A stretch of 64,000 nucleotides of DNA from Shewanella phaeophyticola. GTDB lineage: Bacteria; Pseudomonadota; Gammaproteobacteria; Enterobacterales; Shewanellaceae. Positions 38,860 to 48,819 of the stretch are shown here, piece after piece; the first letter of the stretch is position 1, and the number at the start of each line of letters is the position of its first letter. The stretch spans positions 1,302,001 through 1,366,000 of the forward strand of contig NZ_JAODOQ010000001.1 in assembly GCF_025398315.1 (NCBI RefSeq), given 5' to 3'. A program made the translations under genes and the position numbers. A model generated the notes under the pieces. The model saw only the letters and a list, made by a program, of their open reading frames with translations. It had not been told where the DNA came from and did not search any database.

Positions 38860-40581
38860 TAGCTTTTCTCCGTTTTGCTTAACCACATTTCGTTCATCGC
38901 GCCGCCGCGGATGAGCATAGGGTAAACGTGTTCAGTTTCGTCTACGCTGATGTCCACAAACACTAACTTATCTTTCATTGCTAGGGCTTCAGCAAGTTTA
39001 GACTCAAGTTCATCGGGATGATTGATGTTCATGCCGACATGGCCATAAGCCTCAGCGATTTTGGCAAAATTAGGCACAGAATCCATATAAGATTGTGAAT
39101 GGCGACCTGAGTAAATCATGTCTTGCCATTGTTTAACCATGCCAAGGAAACGGTTGTTTAAGTTAATAATTTTTACCGGAGTATCATATTGTAAAGCCGT
39201 TGATAGCTCTTGAATATTCATCTGAATCGAACCGTCACCCGTTACACAGACCACGGTTTCATCAGGAAACGCCATCTTAACGCCCATAGCCGCAGGTAAA
39301 CCAAAGCCCATGGTGCCTAGACCACCAGAGTTAATCCAGCGGCGTGGCTTATCAAATGGATAATACAGGGCGGCAAACATTTGATGTTGCTACCACATCA
39401 GATGCAACATAGGCATCGCCATTGGTCAGCTTATGTAATGTTTCAATCACTTGTTGTGGTTTGATGCGGTCAGTAGTGCGATCAAATTCAAGGCTTTTAC
39501 GTGAGCGCCAAATATCAATTTCACGCCACCAGTGGTTTAACGCTTCAGCGTCATTGGTGTCGCCGCTCTCATCTAACAACTCTAACATGCTGTCTAGAAT
39601 ATTATCGGCCGAACCGACAATCGGGATATCAACACGAACTGTTTTAGAGATAGAAGAAGGGTCGATGTCGATGTGTAAAATGGTTGCGTTAGGGCAGTAT
39701 TTTTCAACATTGTTGGTGGTACGGTCGTCGAAACGTACCCCAATGCCAAAAATTAAATCGGTATTATGCATGGCCATATTGGCTTCATATTGCCCGTGCA
39801 TTCCAAGCATACCTAAGCTTTGTGAATGGGTGCCAGGAAATGCACCAAGACTCCATTAACGTACTGATCACAGGAATATTCAAGCGTTCTGCTAGTTTAA
39901 GGATTTGTGCATCGCAACCCGATATTACCGCACCACCACCCACATACAAAACAGGTTTTTTTGCGGCTAGTAAGGTTTGTAATCCTCGGCGGATTTGGCC
40001 TTTATGCCCGGTAGTCGTCGGATTATAAGAACGCATTTTAACTGTTTTTGGATACACATAATCATGAAGCACATCTGGGCTTAGGCAATCTTTAGGAATA
40101 TCGATAACCACGGTAGCCAGGGCGGCCTGATGCCGCAATATAAAATGCTTTTTTAACGATTTCAGGAATATCTTTTGCGTCTTTCACTAAAAAACTGTGT
40201 TTAACAACAGGGCGTGAAATACCAATCATGTCGCATTCTTGGAATGCGTCATTACCAATAAGGTTACTCGGTACCTGACCTGATAAAACAACTAACGGGA
40301 TTGAATCCATGTAAGCGGTGGCAATACCGGTAATGGCGTTAGTTGCGCCTGTAGCCAGATGTGACAAGTACGACACCGACTTTACCCGTAGCGCGAGCGT
40401 ATCCGTCTGCCATGTGCACAGCGGCTTGCTCGTGGCGCACAAGAATGTGCTCCATGCCGGGAATTTTATGAAGAGAATCATAGATGTCTAAAACTGAACC
40501 ACCGGGATAACCGAATATGTGGCTTACGCCTTCATCGATTAGAGAGCGCACGATCATACTCGCGCCAGAAAGCTTTTCCAT
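38859..40581 (-). pseudogene. ilvI: Acetolactate synthase large (catalytic) subunit with four frameshifts
   Basis: ThDP- and FAD-dependent enzyme of valine, leucine and isoleucine synthesis. Five frame segments give an otherwise normal sequence: [17 protein letters not shown] and [17 protein letters not shown], then [17 protein letters not shown], a middle FAD domain, and the ThDP motif [13 protein letters not shown] ending in [14 protein letters not shown]. Breaks are at 40351-40356, 40112-40118, 39849-39854 and 39389-39394. Each is repaired by GGGCC (giving SGPGATN, RPGPVVID, LMGLGAFPG and VGQHQMFAA). Loss of this enzyme would normally mean auxotrophy. Confidence 0.93.
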
Positions 40582-40600
40582 GAAATGAGTCCTTTTTAAG

Positions 40601-40614
40601 TTACCGTATGGTAA
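40601..40614. promoter_or_regulatory. Small palindrome near the ilvI start
   Basis: TTACCGTATGGTAA, arms TTACC / GGTAA, lies 20 bases upstream of the ilvI ATG. It could be an operator over the leader or promoter. No binding protein is inferred. Confidence 0.4.
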
Positions 40615-40723
40615 ACAGTATCTTGTTATACAACGACGGTAATCGCTTTAAAAAATAAGTTTGAATGGTAATTCAAACCCGACGATTGAAATTAACAGTA
40701 GCTAAATTCAATGACTTGTTCAC

Positions 40724-40747
40724 TCAGTGACTCAGCTGAATCACTGA
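40724..40747. promoter_or_regulatory. 24-bp near-perfect palindrome upstream of ilvI
   Basis: Arms TCAGTGA and TCACTGA flank a centre that is itself nearly symmetric (CTCAGCTGAA); one base pair breaks the symmetry. It sits about 145 bases upstream of ilvI and could bind a dimeric regulator such as a leucine-responsive protein. Binding is inference. Confidence 0.45.
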
Positions 40748-40874
40748 CCTCCATCTTATGTAAATTTATTTTTACTGCAAGTTCTTTCTCTAAATATTTT
40801 TCGAGGTTGAAATCATTTCATGTTTGTGATTTTTAAATTTCTATAGTAGGACGATTTATCACCAACACAAACAC

Positions 40875-40904
40875 AATCAGGCCATCAATATTGATGGCCT
40901 GATT
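40875..40904 (-). terminator. Terminator after the Bcr/CflA gene
   Basis: Perfect 30-base palindrome from AATCAGGCCATC to GATGGCCTGATT, 27 bases beyond the stop of the reverse-strand exporter, near AT-rich sequence. Confidence 0.75.
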
Positions 40905-40930
40905 GTTTAATTTTAAGTATTTCTTACGGT

Positions 40931-42169
40931 TTAAGGTTGTGCCTCGATACTGGGTGTTTTCGGCAGTCGAGACTGTAAAAACTGACACACACCGACCAAC
41001 AGTATTGAACTTAGCATCAGCATTGAAAAGGGCACAGCACTGCCATCATAAAAGTAGGCTAGTAATGGCCCTGCGGTTGCCCCAAAGCCAAAACGCAAGG
41101 TGCCGATTACCGCTGTAGCAGTACCAGTTTCTTGTTTAAATTTTAATAATACGATGGCATCGGCGTTAACAGACATGATCCCAAGTGACCCCATTAAGGG
41201 AATAAGCATCAACACAGTAAAGTGGTAACTCAAATCCAATAGGTTAACCAACAATAAACCACAAGCGGCGAGGGAGCCAAAAAACGTGGCAACATGGAGC
41301 ATTCGTTTAGAACCATAACGCTCCACAATTCGTGAGTTAACAATATTAGCGAGCATTAATGCGCCCACGTTTGTGCTAAATAAAATGGCAAATAATGATT
41401 TGTCTAAGTTAAACACTTCCATATAAATAAACGGCGAAGCAGTTAAATAACAGAAAAAAGCGAATGAGGTTAATACTCCACTTGTGATGTTGAGTTTGAC
41501 TCCACTGCGCGAAAATACCGTGTAATAAGCCCGAAAAAAGATTTTTGACTGCGACTATCGGCATCTTTATCACTGGGCATTTTTAATTTAAACAGCACGA
41601 GTGCTAATAAGGTAATGGCGTAACAACTTTGGCTTAAAAAGATCAGGTGCCAGTCACCAATTTCCATAATTAAGCTGCCAAGGGTGGGAGCTAACAATGG
41701 CGCTAACATCATAATTAGGCTGACATAAGACATACCTTTAGCGGTGTTATCACCATAAACTTCTTTGATATAGCCGGGCACCACAACCGTAGCAGCAGCA
41801 CCAATAAATGCCTGGGCAAATCGCAACAGCAAAAACTGTTCAATACTACCACTTAGCGCAATAAGTAAACTGATGAGAGTAAAACCTGAAAGTCCAAAAA
41901 TGACTAAAGGGCGGCGGCCAATTTTGTCGGCTAATGCTACCAAACGTCAGCATGCCAACGGCATAACCTGCCAAGTAAATACTTAATGATTGCTGCACCA
42001 TGGTGATGTCGGTATCAAACCCTAGTGCCAGCACTGACATTGCCGGTAAATACATATCGATAGCTAAAGGGGTAATAGCCACAATCGCTGCCAGCATTGG
42101 GATTAACATTGCTAAATTAGGAATGCCTGCTGCCACGGTTGATGATGTTGATTTTACAGGCGTTACCAC
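40931..42169 (-). pseudogene. Bcr/CflA-family multidrug exporter, two frameshifts
   Basis: Twelve-helix MFS drug/proton antiporter of the bicyclomycin-resistance group. The first segment has PLAIDMYLPAMSVL, the characteristic opening, and the DHA1 loop LADKIGRRPLV follows the first break. The first break, 41936-41941 (GGTAGC on the coding strand), is restored by GGCCC to FGPLADKIGRR. The second, somewhere at 41474-41506, joins RYFRAVESN to VLTSFAFFCYLTASPFIYMEV; the original base string there is not clear. About 412 residues if joined. Confidence 0.85.
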
Positions 42170-42290
42170 ATAAACCTCGTGTACTTAATTAGACTTGAGC
42201 AGCTCATCGCTCAAAAGAACGCATAGTTTAGCATGTATTAATGGAAAGATTATCATACCACTTCCATTAATTATGTGACCAATCAGAGTC

Positions 42291-42377
42291 GCTCAGACTG
42301 TTCAGTTTGAGGCGCATTGTTGAAATAATGGTTATTCCCTTCTAAGGCAATGCAACAAAGAAATGGACTGTCTGAGC
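42291..42377. repeat. Inverted-repeat palindromic element
   Basis: Ends GCTCAGACTGTT and GACTGTCTGAGC are inverted with one mismatch, 87 bases apart. Inside are GCATTG / CAATGC and AATAA tgg TTATT pairs. It looks like a mobile or transcribed palindromic unit rather than a gene. Confidence 0.55.
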
Positions 42378-42431
42378 GCCTCTACAAGGCGGGTTTCTGT
42401 GCCTTCTATGCTGCTTAATAGTATTTTGACG

Positions 42432-42487
42432 TACGACTGCATGGATGCAGGAGGTAGAGCAACGCAGGAGCAGTTGCCGAGAGCAAC
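42432..42487 (+). repeat. Structured intergenic repeat, copy 2
   Basis: Second copy of the motif at 9875-9937. Its first hairpin is TGCA tgga TGCA and its last GTTGC cgaga GCAAC; both differ from copy 1 but keep pairing. It lies 55 bases after the palindromic element. Confidence 0.6.
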
Positions 42488-42685
42488 TATGCCTACAATC
42501 CTATTACTTGCCTAGAATGCACAGAATTCCCGCTGAATGACCAGATAATTAGTGGAATTGGTATCATGGAATTGTTAGCGGATTTTACAACAAAACGCAG
42601 CACAGACTTGTTCATGTTTTATGCAACATTTTTATCATCAAATATTAACACTCACGCATTAGTTTATGGGTTTTAATCTGATGAA

Positions 42686-44627
42686 ATGAATCCATTCAAA
42701 ATGATGAAGTTTGCAAAATGTAAAGCCCCGCTATTAATTTCAGTACTCCTTTCTACTGTGTTACTTTCTGGTTGTGATGGCGATGATGGTCACGACGGCA
42801 TCAATGGCATTGATGGTACAAATGGGGTAGATGGAACAAATGGCACGGATGGATCTAATGGTGTTTCTGCATTAGTTAATATTACTGAACTGTTGGCTGG
42901 TAATGCACAATGTCCATTTGGCGGTCAGCAAATTGAGACCGGTTTAGATACTAACAATAACAATGTGCTCGACGTTGCAGAAGTCGATGCTTCGCAAACG
43001 CAGGTGATTTGTAATGTGTCACAACGGCAATTGAGTGTTGAACTTGTCGGGCGCTATCAGTCAGATGTGTATGGATTAAGTGCTGCTGAAATTGTCGATT
43101 ATCATGCGGCTAGCCAAACGGCATTTGTGGTTAATGCCCAAAGTGGCAAAGTGGATTTGCTCGACTTATCAACACTCACTCAAACACCTGTTATGGGGGA
43201 GGCGGGTTACACGCTAAACAATATCACCAAATTAGCCGAACTTGACCTTAATGCCGACACTGGACTTGCCCTGCTTGGCGCCGTTAATAGTGTTAGTGTG
43301 TCGGGTGATTTACTCGCGGCAGCGGTTGAGCGTGCCGATGCGAATGGTAATGCTACGCAAGGTAATGGCATTGTGGCATTTTATCGTTTATCTGCATCGT
43401 CTTTGCCACAGTATTTATCATCTGTAGATGTGGGGGCGCTACCCGATAATGTCACATTTAGCCCAGATGGCAGCGTGTTGTTAGTGGCTAATGAGGGTGA
43501 GCCTAATAGCGATTATTCAGTTGATCCAGAAGGTTCTGTTGCCATTATCGATATCATCAATAATTCGCCAGCAAACGTTGCAACGCTGGTGGGGTTTAGT
43601 GATTTTAACGTCGGGGCGGCGCGAGCTAGTGAGTTAAGTGTCGACATTAACATTACTGACCCGGTGCTACAGTCGCCCAAGATTTAGAACCCGAATACAT
43701 AGCGGTGTCACCAGACAGCCAGTTTGCTTATGTCAGCCTGCAAGAAAATAACGCCATTGCCGTCATCGATATACAAGCAAAAACGGTCACGCGCATTAAT
43801 GCCTTGGGAGTCAAAGACTTTGGTTTGGCAGACAACAAAATCGATGCCAGTGATAAAGACGATATGGTAAACCTGCAATCTTACGCTGGTGTTTATGGAA
43901 TGTATCAACCCGATACTATCGTGAGTTACCGTTGGAATAACACTGACTTTATTGTGAGTGCCAATGAAGGTGATGCTCGTGATTATGATGGTTTTTCTGA
44001 AGAAGCGCGCGCCGAAGACTTAACCCTTGATACAAACCATCCGCAATTTGCATCTATTCAAGATGACACTCAACTGGCGCGTTTAAAAGTGACCACAAGC
44101 ATAGGTGACGACAACAACGATGGCCTAGTTGATCGCATTATGGCGTACGGTGGACGTTCATTTTCGATTTGGACCGCACAAGGCCAACAAGTATATGACA
44201 GTGGTAGTGATTTTGAGCAGATCACCAGTGCGTTATTAGGGATGAATTTTAATAACAATAACGATGAAAACAAGGGGGATAGTCGCAGCGATGACAAAGG
44301 CCAGAGCCTGAGGCGTTAACCATTGGGCAACTTGGTGACAGTACTTATGCATTTATTGGTTTAGAGCGCACTTCAGGCTTTATGATTTATGATATTAGTA
44401 ATCCTTTTGCAGTATCGTTTGTAGATTACGTGCATAACCGAGACTTTGCTGCAGACTTTGCTATTGATGACGGTGATATTGAAGGACAGGCAGCCCAAGC
44501 CGGTGACTTATGGCCAGAGGGAATGAAATTTATTACTGCAACCAATAGCCCAACTGGGTTGCCTTTATTGGTCATTGGCAATGAAGTTAGCGGCACCACA
44601 ACCGTATACCAATTATCATTTAACTAA
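42686..44627 (+). pseudogene. Collagen-like lipoprotein with choice-of-anchor I domain, two frameshifts
   Basis: The signal peptide ends VLLSGCDGD, a lipobox. A Gly-X-Y run of about nine triplets follows (GDDGHDGINGIDG...), then a Cys-bracketed ELLAGNAQCPFGGQQ segment and a choice-of-anchor I beta-propeller. Breaks at 43658-43661 (GACC) and 44299-44302 (GGCC) are restored by GGGCC to TGPGATVAQDLEPEYIAVS and [12 protein letters not shown], both family motifs. About 648 residues. Related proteins are alkaline-phosphatase- or esterase-like and surface bound; no catalytic site is seen here. Confidence 0.85.
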
Positions 44628-44787
44628 TTGATATAATTTGAATTTTGTCAACAAAGCGCCAAGGCTAATATCCTTGGCTTTTTGATGTTAACCGACAAAA
44701 AAAATTATGATGACAACGATTGAATATGTCGTAATTAATTTGAAATAAAACTATGATAACCACCAAAGTAATTGCGGTGGAGTTGTT

Positions 44788-46552
44788 GTGATTTTAAGTC
44801 GATTGTATTCGTTTATGCCTGGTTTAGAGACCTTTGCTCGATATGAGAGAAGTTGGCTTAAAGACGATGTGACCGCAGCCTTATCTGTTGCGGCCGTGGC
44901 ATTACCCGTTGCCATTGCGTATGCGCAACTCACTGGCGTGAACGCCGCTGTTGGTTTGTATTCTTGTGTGCTCCCCATGTTGGTTTACGCCTTGTTTGGC
45001 ACCTCAAGACAACTTATTGTTGCACTTGATGCTGCCACCTGTGCTGTGATTGCTGCGGTTGTTACACCATTGGCTGCTGGTGATAGCTTAATGCATTGGC
45101 AGTTAGTGATGACCATGACGGTGATGACGGGTTTTTGGTGCTTAATTGCCAGTCGATTTAAATTAGGCGTGCTGGCTGATTTTTTGTCTAAACCCATTTT
45201 AATGGGGCTGTTAAACGGGGTTGCTGTTACCATTATTGTAGGGCAATTCTCCAAAATATTTGGTTTTACCTTTGATGAAAAATACCTTCTTGAGCGCTTA
45301 AGTGGTGCGCCGAGTTACTTGTCACAAACCCACATTCCCACGTTTTCGATGGCAGTATTAACCGTGATTGTTTATTTTGTGATGAAACGAATTAAACCCA
45401 CTTGGCCAGCATCAATGTTTGCCATTGCAGTGGGGGCGTTGTTGGTGTGGGGATTTAAACTCACCGAGTACGATATTGCTGTGATTGGCTCTGTGGCTGG
45501 CGGTTTACCTTCGTTTCAAGCGCCTGCGTTTAATATTGGTATTGCCCGTGAGCTGGTGATGCCTGCACTAAACTTAGCCATGGTGAGCTTTGTGAGTATG
45601 ATGCTCACAGCGCGCAGTTTTGCCGCTAAAAATGGTTATGATATTGATGCTGATAAAGAATTTAAAGCGTTAGGCCTCGCCAATATTGCCTCGGCATTAT
45701 CGCAAGGTTTTGCGGTCAGTGGCGCTGACTCTCGCACTGCGGTTAATGATTCGAATGGCGGTAAAACTCAATTGGTATCGGTTATAGCAGCAGTGCTGAT
45801 AGCCATAGTGGCGGTTTTTTTGACCGCGCCACTTGAATATATTCCCAGCGCAGCCTTAGGTGTTGTGTTGGTTATAGCATCAATTCACCTTATCGATTTT
45901 AAAGCAATTTGGGTGTTGCGCCTGCGCGATCGCCAAGCATTTTACTTAGCGCTGACAACGCTCTTTGCGGTGTTATTTATTGGGGTTATCCCTGGTATCA
46001 CGCTTGCGGTATTGCTTGGATTATTTCAATTTTTACGCACGGTAATGCGGCCAACCGATCAAGTGTTAGGGCTGGACGTAAAAGGGATTATTCGCAGTAT
46101 TGACGGCAGTGACAAGGCTGCGGCAGTTCCGGGAGTATTTATTTACCGGTTTAATTCACCGTTAACTTACTTTAATTCAACCTATTTTAAACGCAGGTTA
46201 CTTGAACGGTTTGCTAGGCAAAAATCAGCTTGAACCCGTTGATTGTGTCATGATTGACGCCGTGCCGTGTTTTACACATTTAGATTTGAGTGTCATGGCG
46301 ATGTTAACCGACATAGAGGCCTTGCTGCGTAAACGTGGTGTAAGCTTAGTGTTAGCTGGCAGAAAACGTCAGCTAATCAGTTGGTTTGAGCAAACGGATA
46401 TGGTGGTAGGGGATGAGGGGATTATCATTCGCTCAGATTTATATTTAGCGCTCAAGTTACATCAAAGCCATTTAGCCGCCACGGCAGAATCAACAGAGAG
46501 TAATGACAGTGCAGATGATAAACAGTCAATCTTGATACACAGTCAAATTTAA
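44788..46552 (+). pseudogene. SulP-family anion transporter with STAS domain, one frameshift
   Basis: A SulP permease of about 480 residues of membrane domain (DVTAALSVAAVALPVAIAYAQLTG, SRTAVNDSNGGKTQLVS) and a C-terminal STAS domain (VMIDAVPCFTHLDLSVMAM). Start GTG 44788 follows GGTGGAG. The frame breaks at 46216-46219 (GCTAGGCAAA) in the STAS domain; a GGGCC there would give FAGPKNQLEP. The substrate is an inorganic anion such as sulfate or bicarbonate; it cannot be fixed from sequence. Confidence 0.85.
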
Positions 46553-46759
46553 TGTGTCACAAGTTTTATTAAATTATTGATTTTTAATCATTTAATAATT
46601 GTTGTTTAGGGCGGCTTTATTCTATAGAATCGCCCGAAATAACTGAGGTATGGCAATCATACCTTTTAATGACGCCCCCTCGAAAATCTGGCTCTTAACT
46701 TCCTTTCTGAGCCCTTAAGTAAAGTACAAAGCGTAGTCTCCCTGTTGGATGTGGCATGT
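46553..46759. other. Intergenic region with a hairpin
   Basis: No gene. GGGCGGC and a palindromic ATTCTATAGAAT at 46607-46635, closed by CGCCC, make a stem of unclear role. The following gene has only a weak ribosome site. Confidence 0.35.
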
Positions 46760-47383
46760 ATGGTTTCGCAAGTAAGTGAAGCAATGCTGGATGTGATCGC
46801 AGATGCGTTAGTCGATAAAGGATACATTCTTTTATCTGACATCATTCCTGATTATGTAAGCTTAGCCTTGCTTGAAAAAATGCAAGTTGAGCAAAATATT
46901 AAATTTAAAAAAGCCGCCATTGGTAGAGGTGTTGAGCAACAAATCAACGCCAATATTCGCTCGGACAAAATTAGTTGGTTAGACAATCAAGATCATACCG
47001 ATCGTGAATACCTTTCGATTATGGACCAATTAAAAGAGGGCTTAAATCGTCGCTTATTCATGGGATTATTTGATTTCGAAAGTCATTATGCTGTGTATGA
47101 ACCAGGCGCATTTTATAAAAAGCATGTTGATGCATTGCACGGCAGTCAAAACCGTATTTTGTCGACCGTGTTTTTTCTCAATCCTGACTGGCAAGAATGT
47201 GATGGGGGCGAGCTGGTGATTTATGACGAGCGTGACCAAGCTTTAGCTGTGGTTAGTCCTAAAATGGGTACCCTGGTACTATTTTTAAGCGAACGCTTTC
47301 CCCATGAGGTGTGTCCAACGTTTAAAACCCGTAATAGTATTGCCGGTTGGTTTAGGGTCAGTAATGCTAACCATGGTTTTTAA
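46760..47383 (+). CDS. 2-oxoglutarate/Fe(II)-dependent oxygenase, prolyl-4-hydroxylase type
   Basis: About 208 residues. The double-stranded beta-helix core has metal ligands HVDALH (HxD) and the distal His in ERFPHEVCP, with the 2OG-binding Arg in SIAGWFRVS. FFLNPDWQECDGGELVIY is the central strand. Such enzymes hydroxylate peptide side chains or small substrates. Start at ATG 46760 is preferred to TTG 46745 but neither has a good ribosome site. Target unknown; related to the Tpa1/PKHD group. Confidence 0.82.
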   Translation: MVSQVSEAMLDVIADALVDKGYILLSDIIPDYVSLALLEKMQVEQNIKFKKAAIGRGVEQQINANIRSDKISWLDNQDHTDREYLSIMDQLKEGLNRRLFMGLFDFESHYAVYEPGAFYKKHVDALHGSQNRILSTVFFLNPDWQECDGGELVIYDERDQALAVVSPKMGTLVLFLSERFPHEVCPTFKTRNSIAGWFRVSNANHGF

Positions 47384-47743
47384 TCTCAAGGCCATGATTT
47401 ACATTCAATAATTATGATATGTAAACACAGATAATGTTTTGACATTCCTTATCTGTGTTTTATTACATTTTCTTTTTAGCGCTATAAATTCCCATTACCT
47501 CAGTAAATTGCAGCCATTTCTACGTTTTCTTACAATAAAGTCGACAGTTTGGCGCAAGTGATACTTTTCAATTTAATCACTATTGATATACGATAATGTG
47601 ATGCGTATCGTGTTTATCACCGGCTTGTGTTGCGGGAGTTCAAATTTTATTAACCGTAGCAAAGATCTAATGAGTTTGATTGTTTAGGTACTGGCGAACG
47701 AGACACTAAAAAACAAACTATTTTACATAAGGAAGACAATAGA
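47384..47743. other. Intergenic region with a terminator
   Basis: Besides the terminator at 47423-47462 I see only an AT-rich promoter-like stretch and a GTGAT / ATCAC pair near 47599-47620. An AAGGAAG site precedes the next gene. Confidence 0.4.
47423..47462 (+). terminator. Terminator after the 2OG oxygenase gene
   Basis: AAACACAGATAA / TTATCTGTGTTT stem of twelve pairs with a 14-base loop, followed by TA-rich sequence. Confidence 0.8.
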
Positions 47744-48148
47744 ATGTTCAAACCAGCAAAGTGGATTTTGGCTTCATCATTTGTGTGTTTCAGTTCGGCG
47801 TCATTTGCAGAAGATGCAGCCGAAAAAGCTTTTACTAATGAATTGATTGAATGTGCTGCGTATTACCAAATTAGCTCTGAAGCCATCGGCGCCATGAATG
47901 CACCGCAAATGAAGGCGGTCGGCGAGCGTTTAAAGACCTCAGCAAGCGATGCACAAGCACTTGCCAGCAAATATCGCGGCGCTGAACAAGTTGGAAAAGA
48001 TGTGGCTGCAGCTAAGCAGGCGCAAGTGACTAAGTTAGCGGGTTCAAATAACCTTCGTGGTTTAATGGCCGAGTATAAAGACTCGTGTAAGACGTTAGTG
48101 GCTGACCCGCAAAAACGTTTAGATTACTGGACAATGGCAACAATGTAA
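47744..48148 (+). CDS. Small periplasmic protein of unknown function
   Basis: 134 residues with a clear signal peptide (ILASSFVCFSSASFAEDA). The mature part is helical, Ala/Lys-rich and has two Cys residues (ELIECAAYY and KDSCKTLV) that may form a disulfide. An AAGGAAG site precedes the ATG. The family is seen in Shewanella but I know of no function. Single gene between two terminator-like regions. Confidence 0.7.
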   Translation: MFKPAKWILASSFVCFSSASFAEDAAEKAFTNELIECAAYYQISSEAIGAMNAPQMKAVGERLKTSASDAQALASKYRGAEQVGKDVAAAKQAQVTKLAGSNNLRGLMAEYKDSCKTLVADPQKRLDYWTMATM

Positions 48149-48229
48149 TATGCACTAATATAATGTAATAATATTGATGGTACTTCCATCAATGATGATA
48201 GCGCCGTAAGCGAAAGAATTAATTAACTC

Positions 48230-48562
48230 TCACTTAGTTAACCATTCTCCTTGCGGTGTTTGTATTATATGGCCTGTGTCTGCCGCGGCTATGGCTTTTT
48301 GCGCTGCAAGTTTAGCGACCGTATCAAGGGTAATGTGGTTACGATTGGCTATCGCTTGATAATATTGTTTGCGTTTAGCATTGACCGATAACACCAACTG
48401 TTGTGTTGCTGGTGTATCGACCACCACCCCTAAATAACCATTAGTTTGTTCACCTACCCATCCTGATGATTTAGCCTGTTGTAATGTCACAGCCCAAGCA
48501 TTTGAGCACCACAGAATACTGGTGGCAAGAAGGATCACGATAGCGAATGAAGATTTCATCAT
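48230..48562 (-). CDS. ydbL: YdbL family (DUF1318) periplasmic protein
   Basis: 110 residues with a signal peptide ending SNAWAVTLQ. The mature domain contains LQQAKSSGWVGEQTNGYLGVV and KRKQYYQAIANRNHITLDTVAKLA, the DUF1318 signature. In E. coli ydbL is the last gene of ydbH-ynbE-ydbL, an outer-membrane lipid-homeostasis module in which YdbH is an AsmA-like bridge. It ends just before the next operon and starts ten bases after ynbE. Start 48562 or 48559. Confidence 0.88.
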   Translation of the reverse strand: MMKSSFAIVILLATSILWCSNAWAVTLQQAKSSGWVGEQTNGYLGVVVDTPATQQLVLSVNAKRKQYYQAIANRNHITLDTVAKLAAQKAIAAADTGHIIQTPQGEWLTK

Positions 48563-48571
48563 GTTTTCCGC

Positions 48572-48772
48572 CTAAAATAACTCATCGTTCTCAATCAAGG
48601 TGTCTAACTCTTTATCGACTTTGATTTTAATTTCATGTTCTATTTTGACATTGAGATTAATGACAATCGGCTTGTCAGGTGGCTCAATCTTTACAGTCGG
48701 TGTACACGCTGACATCACCAACGAGGCAAGCAGGGCACTGATACTAAAAACGCAGAGCGACGAATGTTTCAC
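48572..48772 (-). CDS. ynbE: YnbE family lipoprotein
   Basis: 66 residues. Signal peptide with lipobox LVMSACTPT, then VKIEPPDKPIVINLNVKIEHEIKIKVDKELDTL, the whole conserved core of YnbE (PxxPIxInxnvkI). It anchors in the outer membrane and meets YdbH to make the lipid-transport bridge. Lies between ydbH and ydbL, as in E. coli. Confidence 0.88.
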   Translation of the reverse strand: MKHSSLCVFSISALLASLVMSACTPTVKIEPPDKPIVINLNVKIEHEIKIKVDKELDTLIENDELF

Positions 48773-48819
48773 GAGAGTTATCCTTATGATGTTACTAAAC
48801 TTATGTTGCTGAACCTATG

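Noticed and set aside
47599..47620. CRP-like site
   Set aside because: Arms GTGAT / ATCAC are too far apart for the TGTGA-N6-TCACA consensus.
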